NCBI RefSeq assembly: GCF_007846085.1
Contig: NZ_VOEJ01000001.1
Location: forward strand, 927,273-991,272
Direction: 5' to 3'
DNA length: 64,000 bases
From: Mucilaginibacter pallidiroseus
GTDB lineage: Bacteria; Bacteroidota; Bacteroidia; Sphingobacteriales; Sphingobacteriaceae
Shown: in pieces, positions 52,870 through 62,203 of the stretch
Layout: the number at the start of each line of letters is the position of its first letter
How positions within the stretch are numbered: position 1 is the first letter of the stretch
Program-made: the position numbers and the translations under genes
The notes under the pieces: generated by a model
The model's input: only the letters and a program-made list of their open reading frames with translations
Databases searched by the model: none
What the model was told of the DNA's origin: nothing

Positions 52870-53781
52870 CTATTGATCATTTAACGCTTTCAACGTGCCA
52901 ATATCTTTCCCTGCAAGCAACTGAGTATAATTTATTGGCGTAAACTTTTTGCCAACCATAGCTTTAAATTGTGGCGACAAAAGCATGTTAAGTTCTGTTT
53001 GGCGGTGCAAACTGGTGAGTGGTTTACCGGCTTTGGTATTCATCATGCTGCTGTTCATATCAAATAGCGCATCCATTTCCGGGCCTTGCTGAGCCACATG
53101 GATAACCACAAGATTCGGCCTGGTTTTGCTTAGTTTGGTTGATACGTAGTTAAGAAATGCGCTTTGTTTTGTTGCCACAGGCTCGCCCCACATTTCCATA
53201 TAGGTTTCGTGAAAATAAGCTGCTTTGCTGAGTGGCGATATACCCAGGTGATATTTACGGGCCAGCTTTTCGGTTAGTGCACGCAATTTGGGCGTTGACA
53301 ATGCTATACCCATATGCGGATCGATATAGCTAATCTTTAAACCTGAAGCAATTGCACGCTCAATTTGTGCCGAAAGCTCTTTCTCCACCTCCTCAATCTT
53401 GTAACCGCTTTGAGCAAACGCATCCGTACTTTGCGGGAAATAGCCAACCTTATCAACCAGGCTTGGCACTGCAGTACGGCCGGTTACCGGTCCCCAGCGG
53501 TAATAACGCCACTCGGACGTTAGGGTTAAATGCACGCCGACGCTTACCTGCGGGTTTTGCTTAAGTATGGCAACCGCCTCCTGGTACCATGGTGTTGCAA
53601 ACTGCACCGATGCCGAAAAAGGTATACCAGTTTTGGCAAACTGCTGCATGGCCATGTTTACGGAATGATTCATGCCGATATCATCGAGCCTTATAAGCAG
53701 CTGGGGCAACTTGCTTTGGGCCGACGACTGTTGAATAGCCAGGCATAATATTAGACAGGCGATGATAAAGTGCTTTTTCAT
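52870..53781 (-). CDS. Secreted ChbG/YdjC-family carbohydrate deacetylase
   Basis: The 303-residue protein has a signal peptide (MKKHFIIACLILCLAIQQSS then AQ) and a YdjC-type deacetylase domain: LLIRLDDIGMNHSVNMAM with the metal Asp pair, GVHLTLTSEWR and SYIDPHMGIALS with the metal histidines, and a late VVIHVAQQGPE. ChbG-type enzymes remove acetyl groups from chitooligosaccharides; the exported form suggests extracellular or periplasmic oligosaccharides. Single gene in this stretch, with the two-helix membrane protein gene downstream. Confidence 0.88.
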   Translation of the reverse strand: MKKHFIIACLILCLAIQQSSAQSKLPQLLIRLDDIGMNHSVNMAMQQFAKTGIPFSASVQFATPWYQEAVAILKQNPQVSVGVHLTLTSEWRYYRWGPVTGRTAVPSLVDKVGYFPQSTDAFAQSGYKIEEVEKELSAQIERAIASGLKISYIDPHMGIALSTPKLRALTEKLARKYHLGISPLSKAAYFHETYMEMWGEPVATKQSAFLNYVSTKLSKTRPNLVVIHVAQQGPEMDALFDMNSSMMNTKAGKPLTSLHRQTELNMLLSPQFKAMVGKKFTPINYTQLLAGKDIGTLKALNDQ

Positions 53782-54066
53782 TTTAAGACAGATAATTAAC
53801 TGGTTTGTAAGTTAATAATTTATACTGAATTTAAGACGCTATTGCTTTAGGGATAGCAACGGATACCGGCCTTGTGCTTCATGCCTGCAGCCTTATGAGC
53901 GGATAGCCAGGCCGCAGGTAACGCCCGATTTATAACAATAAAAAATCTGTCACAAGTTTGTTACAACTATAAATTTAGTATGCAATTTTTGGCAGCAGGC
54001 AATCAAATACAGATATTGTGAGTGTTTATAAACCACTTTGTAAGCACTAACTATTAACCAACTAAA

Positions 54067-56925
54067 ATGAATAAATTTTTAAAAAGCACCGCGCTTATTG
54101 CCCCTATTGCTATTTATGCATCGGCGGCGGTTGCGCAAACGGCTACACAGCCTAAACTGGTGGAAAAAATCACCAAGAAAGGCAGTGAGCTTGTTATCCC
54201 TTACGAGAAATACGTATTACCAAATGGCCTTACGGTAATTTTAGCCGAAGACCATTCGGACCCATTGGTGCACGTCGACGTTACGTACCACGTAGGCTCG
54301 GCCCGCGAGGAAATTGGCAAATCGGGGTTCGCACACTTTTTTGAGCATATGATGTTCCAAGGGAGCGATCACGTAGCAAACGGCGATCACTTCAAGATCA
54401 TTACCGAAGCCGGTGGCACGCTCAACGGATCTACCAATCGCGACCGTACGAACTATTATGAAACAGTGCCCGCCAATCAGCTTGAAAAAATGCTTTGGCT
54501 GGAAAGTGACCGCATGGGCTTTTTGCTTGACGCCGTTACGCAGCAAAAATTTGAGGTGCAACGTGCTACGGTTAAGAACGAGCGTGGCCAAAACTATGAT
54601 AACCGCCCCTATGGCCTTGCCAGCGAATACACCTCAAAAAATCTTTATCCATATGGCCACCCGTACTCGTGGTTAACCATTGGCTACATCGAAGAACTTA
54701 ACAAGGTTGGTGTTAATGATCTTAAGAACTTCTTTCTACGCTGGTATGGCCCCAACAATGCTACCATTACAATTGGCGGCGACCTCAACCCTAAACAAAC
54801 CCTTGCATGGGTAAGTAAATATTTTGGCAGCATACCGCGCGGCCCGGTTGTTAAAAATGCAAGCTTCCCCACGCCGGTACTTACTGCCGACAGGTATGTA
54901 TCATACACAGACAACTATGCAAAACTGCCTTTGCTATCAATAACATATCCTGGCGTTAAAATTTACGACAAGGATATGTCGGCACTTGATGCTTTATCGG
55001 AAATTATTGGTCAGGGCCGTAACTCTATTCTGTACAAAAACTTTGTGAAAACACGCAAAGCTGCGCAAGCCTCAATGAGTTCATCAAATACAGAGCTTGC
55101 CGGCGAAATATCAATCCGCGTGCTTCCCTTCCCGGGTCAAACCCTTGCAGATGCCAAGAAACTGGTTGAAGAATCGTTAGCGGAATTTGAGAAAACCGGT
55201 GTAAGCGATGATGCCCTTACCCGCTTCAAGGCAAGTTCTGAAGCTAACTACATCAACCAGTTGTCCAGCGTTAGCGGTAAGGTATCAACCCTTGCGCAAG
55301 CCCAATTCATGACGGGTAATCCAAACCAGATAGGCGCTGAATTAGCTGCTATCCGCTCGGTTACTAAGGAGGATGTAATGCGTGTATACAACAAATACAT
55401 TAAGGGTAAACCTGCGGTTATTTTAAGCGTTTTACCAAAAGGCGGTACTGTACAACCTGTAGCAGCGGATAATTATACTGTTAACACTGCTAACTATAAG
55501 GCCCCTGATTATGGCTACAATGGCTTAAAATACACCAAAGCAAAAGATAATTTTGACCGTGCAGCCAAACCAGGCATGGGTGCCAACCCGGCTATAAAAG
55601 TACCTGCCTTGTGGACAGCAACTACGCCAAACGGCATTAAAATCATCGGCACGCAAAACAGCGAGATTCCATCGGTATCCATGTCGATATCTATTGAGGG
55701 CGGCGGCTTATTTGCAGTTAATAACCAGGCTAAAGCCGGCCTTGCAGGCATTGTAGCCCGTATGCTTAACGAGGATACGCAAAAGTATACTGCAGAGCAA
55801 TTCACATCCGAGCTGGATAAAATTGGTAGCAACATTTCTGTATTTGCAGGTAGTGATGATATCGCAATAGCCGTATCATCGCTTACTAAAAACCTGCCAA
55901 AGACAATGACTTTGCTTCAAGAGAAATTACTTGCGCCAAAGTTTACGCAAGAAGCGCTCGACCGCATTAAAAAACAAACTATTGAAGGTTTAAAGCAAGC
56001 AAAAACGCAACCTGCAGGCGTTGCTTCAACCGTGTATAGCAAAATATTATACGGTACAGATAACGTACGTACCTATGCGGTTGGAGGCAATGAGCAAACA
56101 GTTGCAGCCATAACCCTGCAGGATGTGCAGGATTTTTACGACAATTACTTTACCCCTTCATTAACAAAAATTGTTGTTGTAGGCGACGTTAACGAAGGGA
56201 CGGCTAAAGGAAACCTTGCCTTCCTGAACGCCTGGAAAGATAAAAAAGTAACTGTCCCTACCCCTGCCGAAGGTAAAACATTCGATAAGACAACGCTTTA
56301 TCTTGTAGACATTCCGGGTGCTGCACAGTCTGAAATACGCATAGGTTATCTTGATAAACTTAATTACGATGCTACAGGCGATTATTATAAATTAGGCATA
56401 GCCAACTACATTTTAGGCGGCGCCTTTAACAGCCACATCAACCTCAACCTGCGCGAAAAACGTGGCTGGACCTACGGGGCACGCTCGGGCTTTTCATCAG
56501 GAAAGTATGGCGGCGAGTTCACTGCGTCGGCAGGTGTACTTGCAACCGCTACTGATAGCTCTGTTGTCGAGTTCATCAAAGAAATACGCGACTATCAGAA
56601 AACAGGTATTACGCCTGACGAATTGAAGTTTACCCAAACATCAATTGGCCAAAGCGATGCTCGTAAGTATGAAACAAACGGACAGAAAGCAGCGTTTCTA
56701 TCGCGTTTGCTTGAGTACAACCTTAAACCAACTTATGTTGATGAGCAGAACAAGATCTTAACAACCATAACCCCGGCAGAGATTAATAAACTTGCTGCCA
56801 AATACCTGGATACCGATAAAATGGTAATATTGGTAGTGGGCGACAAAGCCAGGATATTGCCTGGCCTGCAAAAATTAGGCTACCCTATTATTGAGTTAGA
56901 TGCTGACGCAAAACCAAAACAATAA
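54067..56925 (+). CDS. M16-family (pitrilysin) zinc peptidase
   Basis: The 952-residue exported protein has a signal peptide (cleavage after AVAQ) and the two-module layout of M16B peptidases. The first module carries the inverted zinc motif HFFEH at 90-94 and the third ligand Glu172 in KNERGQNYD, 78 residues later as expected. The second half (about 515-950) repeats the fold without an HxxEH, as the inactive partner domain, with RGWTYGARSGFSSGKYGGEF as its conserved substrate-binding segment. Such enzymes degrade peptides in the periplasm. A strong terminator follows and a 285-base gap with no recognised promoter precedes. Confidence 0.94.
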   Translation: MNKFLKSTALIAPIAIYASAAVAQTATQPKLVEKITKKGSELVIPYEKYVLPNGLTVILAEDHSDPLVHVDVTYHVGSAREEIGKSGFAHFFEHMMFQGSDHVANGDHFKIITEAGGTLNGSTNRDRTNYYETVPANQLEKMLWLESDRMGFLLDAVTQQKFEVQRATVKNERGQNYDNRPYGLASEYTSKNLYPYGHPYSWLTIGYIEELNKVGVNDLKNFFLRWYGPNNATITIGGDLNPKQTLAWVSKYFGSIPRGPVVKNASFPTPVLTADRYVSYTDNYAKLPLLSITYPGVKIYDKDMSALDALSEIIGQGRNSILYKNFVKTRKAAQASMSSSNTELAGEISIRVLPFPGQTLADAKKLVEESLAEFEKTGVSDDALTRFKASSEANYINQLSSVSGKVSTLAQAQFMTGNPNQIGAELAAIRSVTKEDVMRVYNKYIKGKPAVILSVLPKGGTVQPVAADNYTVNTANYKAPDYGYNGLKYTKAKDNFDRAAKPGMGANPAIKVPALWTATTPNGIKIIGTQNSEIPSVSMSISIEGGGLFAVNNQAKAGLAGIVARMLNEDTQKYTAEQFTSELDKIGSNISVFAGSDDIAIAVSSLTKNLPKTMTLLQEKLLAPKFTQEALDRIKKQTIEGLKQAKTQPAGVASTVYSKILYGTDNVRTYAVGGNEQTVAAITLQDVQDFYDNYFTPSLTKIVVVGDVNEGTAKGNLAFLNAWKDKKVTVPTPAEGKTFDKTTLYLVDIPGAAQSEIRIGYLDKLNYDATGDYYKLGIANYILGGAFNSHINLNLREKRGWTYGARSGFSSGKYGGEFTASAGVLATATDSSVVEFIKEIRDYQKTGITPDELKFTQTSIGQSDARKYETNGQKAAFLSRLLEYNLKPTYVDEQNKILTTITPAEINKLAAKYLDTDKMVILVVGDKARILPGLQKLGYPIIELDADAKPKQ

Positions 56926-56942
56926 GCTATAAGCAATTATTT

Positions 56943-56971
56943 AAGCACGGGACCTGTTCCCGTGCTTTTTT
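56943..56971 (+). terminator. Terminator of the M16 peptidase gene
   Basis: AGCACGGG pairs with CCCGTGCT across a seven-base loop and runs into a T stretch. Confidence 0.85.
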
Positions 56972-57034
56972 ATATAAAATAAATTCCCTAAAAAACAGCA
57001 GGTTACAAATTACTTGCAAATTTTGGATTGATTT

Positions 57035-57066
57035 TTTGCTTTTAACCCGTCAAATTACCATATTTG
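57035..57066 (+). promoter_or_regulatory. Promoter of the tRNA gene
   Basis: TTTG at 57035-57038, 20 bases and CATATTTG at 57059-57066 match the consensus with one mismatch. The tRNA begins 31 bases downstream. Confidence 0.6.
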
Positions 57067-57096
57067 CAACCTCGAAAATAACCGCATTTTCGGAGC

Positions 57097-57170
57097 GCGC
57101 CTATAGCTCAGTCGGTTAGAGTAGAAGACTCATAATCTTTTGGTCCCTGGTTCGAGCCCAGGTGGGCGCA
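57097..57170 (+). tRNA. tRNA with CAT anticodon (elongator Met, or Ile2)
   Basis: The 74-base gene folds as a cloverleaf: acceptor GCGCCTA with TGGGCGC, D arm from TAGCTCAGTC, anticodon stem GAAGA/TCTTT with loop CTCATAA and anticodon CAT at 57131-57133, and T arm CCTGG-TTCGAGC-CCAGG. CCA is not encoded. The anticodon stem lacks the three G-C pairs of initiator tRNA. Elongator Met is the default reading; lysidine-modified tRNA-Ile(CAU) is possible because the loop and flanking bases resemble that class. It abuts an integrase gene and is the probable attachment target. Confidence 0.93.
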
Positions 57171-57194
57171 CTTCCCCGGTCATCGGGAACATCG

Positions 57195-57229
57195 AAAACC
57201 CTCTAAATAGCTTATTTAGGGGGTTTTTT
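57195..57229 (+). terminator. Terminator downstream of the tRNA
   Basis: AAAACCC-t-CTAAATA pairs with TATTTAG-GGGG-TTTT around a three-base loop, ending in six T residues. Confidence 0.75.
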
Positions 57230-57271
57230 CATTAATTATACCCTTACGAACTCCAAAGAAAGCCAAACTTC

Positions 57272-57406
57272 TGAACACCTAACTGACTACCTGAGATTAG
57301 TTTTTACCTTAGGTGTTCAAAAGTGATGTAACGCGCTGATAAATAATTCATTAGCTAGATTATATATTACAAAAACGAAAAAGCTGTGAACACCTTTTGA
57401 ACACCT
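57272..57406. repeat. Four GAACACCT motifs between tRNA and integrase
   Basis: TGAACACCTAA (57272-57282) faces its exact complement TTAGGTGTTCA (57309-57319), and two further direct copies TGAACACCT lie at 57387-57395 and 57398-57406, eleven bases apart. The placement immediately beside a tyrosine recombinase gene suits arm-type integrase or excisionase binding sites. This is inference from number, spacing and location. Confidence 0.6.
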
Positions 57407-57463
57407 GAAAGCGAAGCTGAAACAGGATGTAATTAATTCATTAATCATTAAAAATGTTATTGT

Positions 57464-58687
57464 ATGAAGACATCACAGTCATTCCGCATCTACTTTACGA
57501 TCAAGAGTGATAAGGAGAAGGACGGCAAAGCACCCCTATATGTGGTGGTGACCATCAACAAGGAAAAGTGCTTTATTGCTTTAAAGCAGAAAATGGTTGA
57601 CATCAGTATCTGGGATTTTGGAAAAGGTGCTGCCAAAGGCACGAAGAGTGAAACAAAGGAGCTTAACACATATTTGGACGACGTTCGATTGAAGTTAGGT
57701 AACTGCTACAAGGAACTACAATTGAAAGGAAAGTTGATTAATACCCGTTCGATCAAGAGTCTTTTCCTTGGCGAAAAAGAAGAAGCCTTTATGCTCAGCA
57801 GCCTAATGAGCTATCATAACGAGACGGCTACCTCTGATTTGAAATGGAGTACGCTTAAACACTATTACGTTACTCAGCGGTATTTGAAGAAGTTCCTTGA
57901 AGAGCATTATAAGGCTACTGACATTTACCTGCGTGAGCTCAATTACAAGTTTGTGAAAGACTTCGAAGTTTTCTTGCGTAATCACAAACCGAAAGATCAT
58001 CAAAAGCCGCTTAATAACAACGGCGTGATGAAACACATCATTCGATTAAAAAAGATGACTAACCTGGCATTAAACCTCCACTGGATAGATTCAGACCCGT
58101 TCGCTACTTATAAACTTAAAATCCAAAAAGTTAATAGAGAGCAGCTATCAGAAGTTGAATTGAAGGCTATTGAAGAAAAGAAGTTTGGAATTGAGCGCCT
58201 CGAAATGGTTAGGGATATGTTCGTCTTCTGCTGCTATACCGGACTGTCCTACGTGGATGTAAGCAATCTTGAGCCCGCGCATATTGTAACGGGTGCTGAC
58301 GGCGACAGATGGATCAGGACATGCAGAGAAAAAACGTTAATACCTGTAATCGTACCGCTGCTACCAAAAGCTTTAGCCATATTGGATAAGTATAGAGACA
58401 ATGAACGCGCATTGTATGATGGCCGCGTATTTCCAAAAATATCAAACCAAAAAGTGAATAGTTATCTAAAAGAGATAGCTGACCGTTGCGATGTCACAAA
58501 AAACGTAACCTTTCACATAGCCAGGCACACTTTTGCTACGACTGTAACTTTATCTAATGGTGTTCCGATCGAAACGGTAAGTAAGATATTGGGGCATACT
58601 AAAATCACAACTACACAAATTTATGCTAAGGTTGTTGAACGAAAATTAAAAGAAGACATGAAGATGCTTCAAAGCAAATTATCTTAA
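57464..58687 (+). CDS. Tyrosine recombinase (integrase), IntDOT-like
   Basis: The 407-residue site-specific recombinase has an N-terminal arm-binding domain (about 1-90), a SAM-like core-binding domain (about 100-210, YHNETATSDLKWSTLKHYY) and a C-terminal catalytic domain. The box II residues are clear: HIARHTFAT holds His and Arg, LGHTKITTTQIYAKV holds the second His and nucleophile Tyr, and EKT carries the hairpin lysine. The first catalytic arginine position reads TGLSYVDV, with Ser instead, as known for the CTnDOT integrase. Lying 293 bases after a tRNA gene, it probably integrated the DNA to its right. A terminator follows at 58717. Confidence 0.93.
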   Translation: MKTSQSFRIYFTIKSDKEKDGKAPLYVVVTINKEKCFIALKQKMVDISIWDFGKGAAKGTKSETKELNTYLDDVRLKLGNCYKELQLKGKLINTRSIKSLFLGEKEEAFMLSSLMSYHNETATSDLKWSTLKHYYVTQRYLKKFLEEHYKATDIYLRELNYKFVKDFEVFLRNHKPKDHQKPLNNNGVMKHIIRLKKMTNLALNLHWIDSDPFATYKLKIQKVNREQLSEVELKAIEEKKFGIERLEMVRDMFVFCCYTGLSYVDVSNLEPAHIVTGADGDRWIRTCREKTLIPVIVPLLPKALAILDKYRDNERALYDGRVFPKISNQKVNSYLKEIADRCDVTKNVTFHIARHTFATTVTLSNGVPIETVSKILGHTKITTTQIYAKVVERKLKEDMKMLQSKLS

Positions 58688-59047
58688 TAACTATAGAACA
58701 TTTCTAAGTTAAACTTAAGGCTTTGCGTTGAGCAAAGCCTTTTATATTTAAATACAACTTTAATAGATAATAAATAGTTATCTGTTATTGAAAATGTCTC
58801 GTATAAAAGTGGAAAAACGGATTGAGTCCGCTTTGGGATTTACCTTCTGACCATCCAAACAGCTAATTGTCCTATGCTATATTCAAAATCATGATCACTG
58901 ATCCGAATGCTACTAGGGGTACATATTTTCTATTTAGGTTAAATCAAATACCAATTTAGTAGAATTTTTAGATAGTCCCGCTAACTGCAATTGCGAAGCT
59001 TACTAATTTAGTTATTACCTGCTGCTTCCAATTCCTTAGAAAGCGTT
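58688..59047. other. Gap between integrase and convergent operon
   Basis: Apart from the hairpin at 58717-58745 the 360 bases are AT-rich and show no open frame longer than a few dozen codons, no tRNA and no long repeat. A degraded remnant cannot be excluded. Confidence 0.4.
58717..58745 (+). terminator. Terminator of the integrase gene
   Basis: AAGGCTTTGC pairs exactly with GCAAAGCCTT across a five-base loop and is followed by T residues. Confidence 0.85.
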
Positions 59048-61021
59048 TCACCTTAAATCTTCTCCTGCATTTAAATTGATCTCTCCCACTATATAGGCGT
59101 TCTCATTTAATACGTTGAACTTAAGTATCGTCCAAATATCGATAAGAATTGATGTTCTAATGTAGGCTAAGGCTTCCTCATCGGTTAATGTACTCCCATC
59201 GCCGGTCTTTTTCCATCTGACAGGTTCGACATCCAGCCTTAATTGTGCGTCAGCCAAAGTAATTGGCGCAACGGAAATTTCTAACAGACCTTCATACCAA
59301 TTTTGATTGGTTTTAAACTCCATATTGAACGCCTGCGAAAAATCACAAACCACGACCTTGCCGCGCAATTGCTCGCTAAAAGAGGTATAAATAGGAATAT
59401 TATCAAACTTGCCTAAGTAAAAGTTTGATTCATCTTCGGGAACTCCCAGTTCTTTCAATTTCGAAATGAACCGCTCGTCTTTCAAAAAAACTTCATCCTT
59501 GTAGGAATATTGCGGGGAGAGCAAGATTAAATCTGGTTGCACATCTACCGACTTCAACGTTTCAATGGCACGCACCAGTACTTTGACGAGTGATCTCCCT
59601 TTAATTTGCTCAGGATCGGATTTTATTATTTGTCTGAAAAAATAATCGTCTTCCCAACGGCCAAGTTTTCCACCCATATCCGACATATTAAATATTTCCC
59701 TGTGATGCGCACCCTGAATAAAGGCCGATTTACCACCCTCCAGGATTATTTTACTTCCGATCTTGTAAAGATCATCGTCATCTCCGGTACGATCAACCGT
59801 ATTGTTGCGGCTCTTGAACAATTTGGTAATGTGTGCAGCATTTTTCCAGGAATTGCCAACGTGGGTTTTAAATGTTGTCAAGCGCAAATCATCTAAATCC
59901 GCATTGGCGATTTCCTGATAGGTGTTGATCGAATTTTTTCGTTTACCCTCTTTAAAAATTTCAATGATGTTATTGACGCGCTCTACTAAATTATTTTGAG
60001 AGTCTGTGTTCAAAACATCTGTCCATTTCTCCCAATAATTTCGAAAATATACGCCTTCATCTGTTAAGGACTGATATGCTGCGGCCAATTGTTGTAATTG
60101 TTCAGTTGTTAATCCAGCGGTATTGATAAACGAATTATTTTCTCGGATCATTTCAGCTAGGAAACCAAAAGTCAACCACTCCGATGAACTGATCATGTGG
60201 GTTTCGCCGGATTTATCCTGGAACATTGTCCAACTGTTCCAATTTAGGTATCCCTGCATTCGGTATTCCCTAAAGAACAGGAGGTCTCGTAATAACTCTG
60301 TCCAATCTCTAAATGGTATACTAATCCTATCGAGCAGTGTAATTAGCGTCGGGCTGTTGATCTTACCTAACCGATAAGAATAGTAAAGCCAATATTTCGT
60401 CCCGCTTATAACGTGCCGTTTATAAGTTTGAAACTGGTATAAAGCCGAATAATCTTTCTGAAGTTTAACAAGTACCCCTTTATCCTGATCGGCTACAGGC
60501 TTCCGTTTATATTCTCGGATGTCATCTTTTAGAGCAAAGAGCTTTCCCGTGTTTTGGTCGTCCAGTGATTCCAGGTGGTCGATTGCTTCTAGAAAGTGTT
60601 TGGCATCACCGTGATGGATCATGTAAAACAATAATCTACCATAGGCCCCGAAGCCAGAATCATAAAATTGGTTGATCCGGTTGATGTCAGGCTTGTTTTT
60701 TTTACTTCTGGCTCGAAAAGTAACTAATTGGATGATCTCTTTTAAATACAGCGAACTGATAGCGACTGAGTGTTGCTGAATCTTGGTGTAGGTGCTTTTT
60801 CCAACTTCATTATTGAAAGTTTGAAAATAAAGATTGGGTATAAAATCTATATATGTTTTGAAGTGATCCAGATGGAGGTGGTCAATACTAGCATAGATGA
60901 CCTTCAACATGAATTCGTTTAGCGCGGTGTAGCCTTTGACATTTGATGATTCACAGACCTTCACAAATGCGCTCCAGACATTGGCATCAATGCCATCGGT
61001 AATCTTTAATTCTTTACTCAT
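59048..61021 (-). CDS. Large soluble island protein, unknown family
   Basis: The 657-residue protein has no signal peptide and no membrane helix. The first about 400 residues look helical and rich in Tyr, Phe and Leu (for example KYWLYYSYRLGKINSP and WTELLRDLLFFREYR). A C-terminal part from about 410 is more alpha/beta, with KIILEGGKSAFIQGAHH, DLILLSPQYSYKDEVFL and GKVVVCDFSQAFNMEF. I do not recognise a nuclease, NTPase, protease or TIR motif. Its start overlaps the stop of the membrane-protein gene by four bases (61018-61021), so the two are translationally coupled. The location beside an integrase makes a defence or conflict role plausible, without direct evidence. Confidence 0.8.
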   Translation of the reverse strand: MSKELKITDGIDANVWSAFVKVCESSNVKGYTALNEFMLKVIYASIDHLHLDHFKTYIDFIPNLYFQTFNNEVGKSTYTKIQQHSVAISSLYLKEIIQLVTFRARSKKNKPDINRINQFYDSGFGAYGRLLFYMIHHGDAKHFLEAIDHLESLDDQNTGKLFALKDDIREYKRKPVADQDKGVLVKLQKDYSALYQFQTYKRHVISGTKYWLYYSYRLGKINSPTLITLLDRISIPFRDWTELLRDLLFFREYRMQGYLNWNSWTMFQDKSGETHMISSSEWLTFGFLAEMIRENNSFINTAGLTTEQLQQLAAAYQSLTDEGVYFRNYWEKWTDVLNTDSQNNLVERVNNIIEIFKEGKRKNSINTYQEIANADLDDLRLTTFKTHVGNSWKNAAHITKLFKSRNNTVDRTGDDDDLYKIGSKIILEGGKSAFIQGAHHREIFNMSDMGGKLGRWEDDYFFRQIIKSDPEQIKGRSLVKVLVRAIETLKSVDVQPDLILLSPQYSYKDEVFLKDERFISKLKELGVPEDESNFYLGKFDNIPIYTSFSEQLRGKVVVCDFSQAFNMEFKTNQNWYEGLLEISVAPITLADAQLRLDVEPVRWKKTGDGSTLTDEEALAYIRTSILIDIWTILKFNVLNENAYIVGEINLNAGEDLR

Positions 61022-62154
61022 TTGTCTGAATTTTTCATTTCTAGCATATACATATCAAGGTAGGAATCTAAAATCTGTTCAATTCCTCTCATCTTACCAT
61101 CTTCTGTCCGTTCCTCCAATTTTTCATCAAAATATTTGCGGGCATTAAGTTGTATCTCTGTCGGCGTTTCTTTTACTTGTTTGAGCACAAGGCTGCTTTT
61201 TAGTACTTTTTTATCTTCTTTAGCATTGGATCGTCCCTTTACCCAAATGTAATTGTCACGTTGATTTGTTAGTGCATCAAGTTGAAGACGCTGAAAGTAT
61301 ATTTGCCCTTCCTTCTTTTTCTGATCCATGAAATGAGCTAGTTGGGTCATGTTGATATCAATAACTTGCAAATGTGGTTCCTCAGATGGTTCAGTATCGT
61401 CATCAATAACCGACATGGAAAATGAATGTGGCGAATCTTCGAAAGCATGTGAAAAAGTATATTCTATGGCCTTATATTTCGCTAATAGATTTTTGAATTG
61501 CTCGGCACTATATTTAACTCTTAAAGCGGCTAGCAGATTTTTTTTCTCCTGTATCAAGAGGTAATCACGGTAGATCTTGTCAATTGCCTTAACGTTGGTA
61601 AAGTTTATTATGGACCTGAAAAGTAAGGCAATAAGCACAAGTATAAATAGCACGAACAAAGTTCCGACAAGTACCATACGATTAAATAGTTTTTCGCCAA
61701 CCGTATCACGAAGACAGGATATAACAATTAGTAGCCCGATAGTTGATAATACGAAATAAATGATGCCATATAATCGTGATTTTGCAAACAAAACCTCATA
61801 AGCATACGATTCTTTCACAGCCATATTGCTGATAACCAGACCTGTTACAGTTAAGATCATTCCAACAATAGTTGCGAGGTTGGAAGTGCGTTGATCAATA
61901 AGTGTCGCGATAGACTTATTTTCAGACTTGAATACAAGATGCAGGATTTCCTCTAGTGGGAATAACATACAAAAGCTAAAGGCAATCAATACTATCAGCA
62001 TAATTTTCCACCAGCCTTTTCGCGCACAGATCTTCTCCATTTCACTGCGAAATTGTCCGGTTGACGTATCGGCAATCAGGTCTGCGTGATGGACTTTTAA
62101 ATATCGTTCTACTCGGTGATTGAGCCAACCGTAATGGTCTCGGGTATTAATCAT
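61018..62154 (-). CDS. Four-helix membrane protein with cytoplasmic C-terminal domain, unknown family
   Basis: The 378-residue protein has a charged N-terminus (about 1-47), four hydrophobic helices at about 49-72, 91-112, 128-148 and 160-180, and a mostly charged C-terminal region of 200 residues that looks helical (AIDKIYRDYLLIQEKKNLLA, then an acidic linker DDDTEPSEEP around 255). Even topology predicts both ends in the cytoplasm. It is the first gene of a two-gene operon with the 657-residue protein (ATGA overlap). Membrane protein plus large soluble partner is a layout shared by many anti-phage and conflict systems, but no known family was recognised. Confidence 0.8.
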   Translation of the reverse strand: MINTRDHYGWLNHRVERYLKVHHADLIADTSTGQFRSEMEKICARKGWWKIMLIVLIAFSFCMLFPLEEILHLVFKSENKSIATLIDQRTSNLATIVGMILTVTGLVISNMAVKESYAYEVLFAKSRLYGIIYFVLSTIGLLIVISCLRDTVGEKLFNRMVLVGTLFVLFILVLIALLFRSIINFTNVKAIDKIYRDYLLIQEKKNLLAALRVKYSAEQFKNLLAKYKAIEYTFSHAFEDSPHSFSMSVIDDDTEPSEEPHLQVIDINMTQLAHFMDQKKKEGQIYFQRLQLDALTNQRDNYIWVKGRSNAKEDKKVLKSSLVLKQVKETPTEIQLNARKYFDEKLEERTEDGKMRGIEQILDSYLDMYMLEMKNSDK

Positions 62155-62172
62155 GTTTAAAGTTCAGGAGTG

Positions 62173-62203
62173 CTAATATAGGAAATGCTAAATACTTAAC
62201 AAC
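62173..62203 (-). promoter_or_regulatory. Promoter candidate of the island operon
   Basis: On the minus strand GTTG, 19 bases and TATATTAG differ from the -33/-7 consensus at one position each. It lies 18 bases before the membrane-protein ATG. Confidence 0.4.

Noticed and set aside
59350..59650. Resemblance of GKFDNIPIYTSF and GKVVVCDFSQAF in the 657-residue protein to phage capsid or encapsulin strands
   Set aside because: Only two short strand-like segments look similar, with no other capsid landmark and no phage genes nearby.
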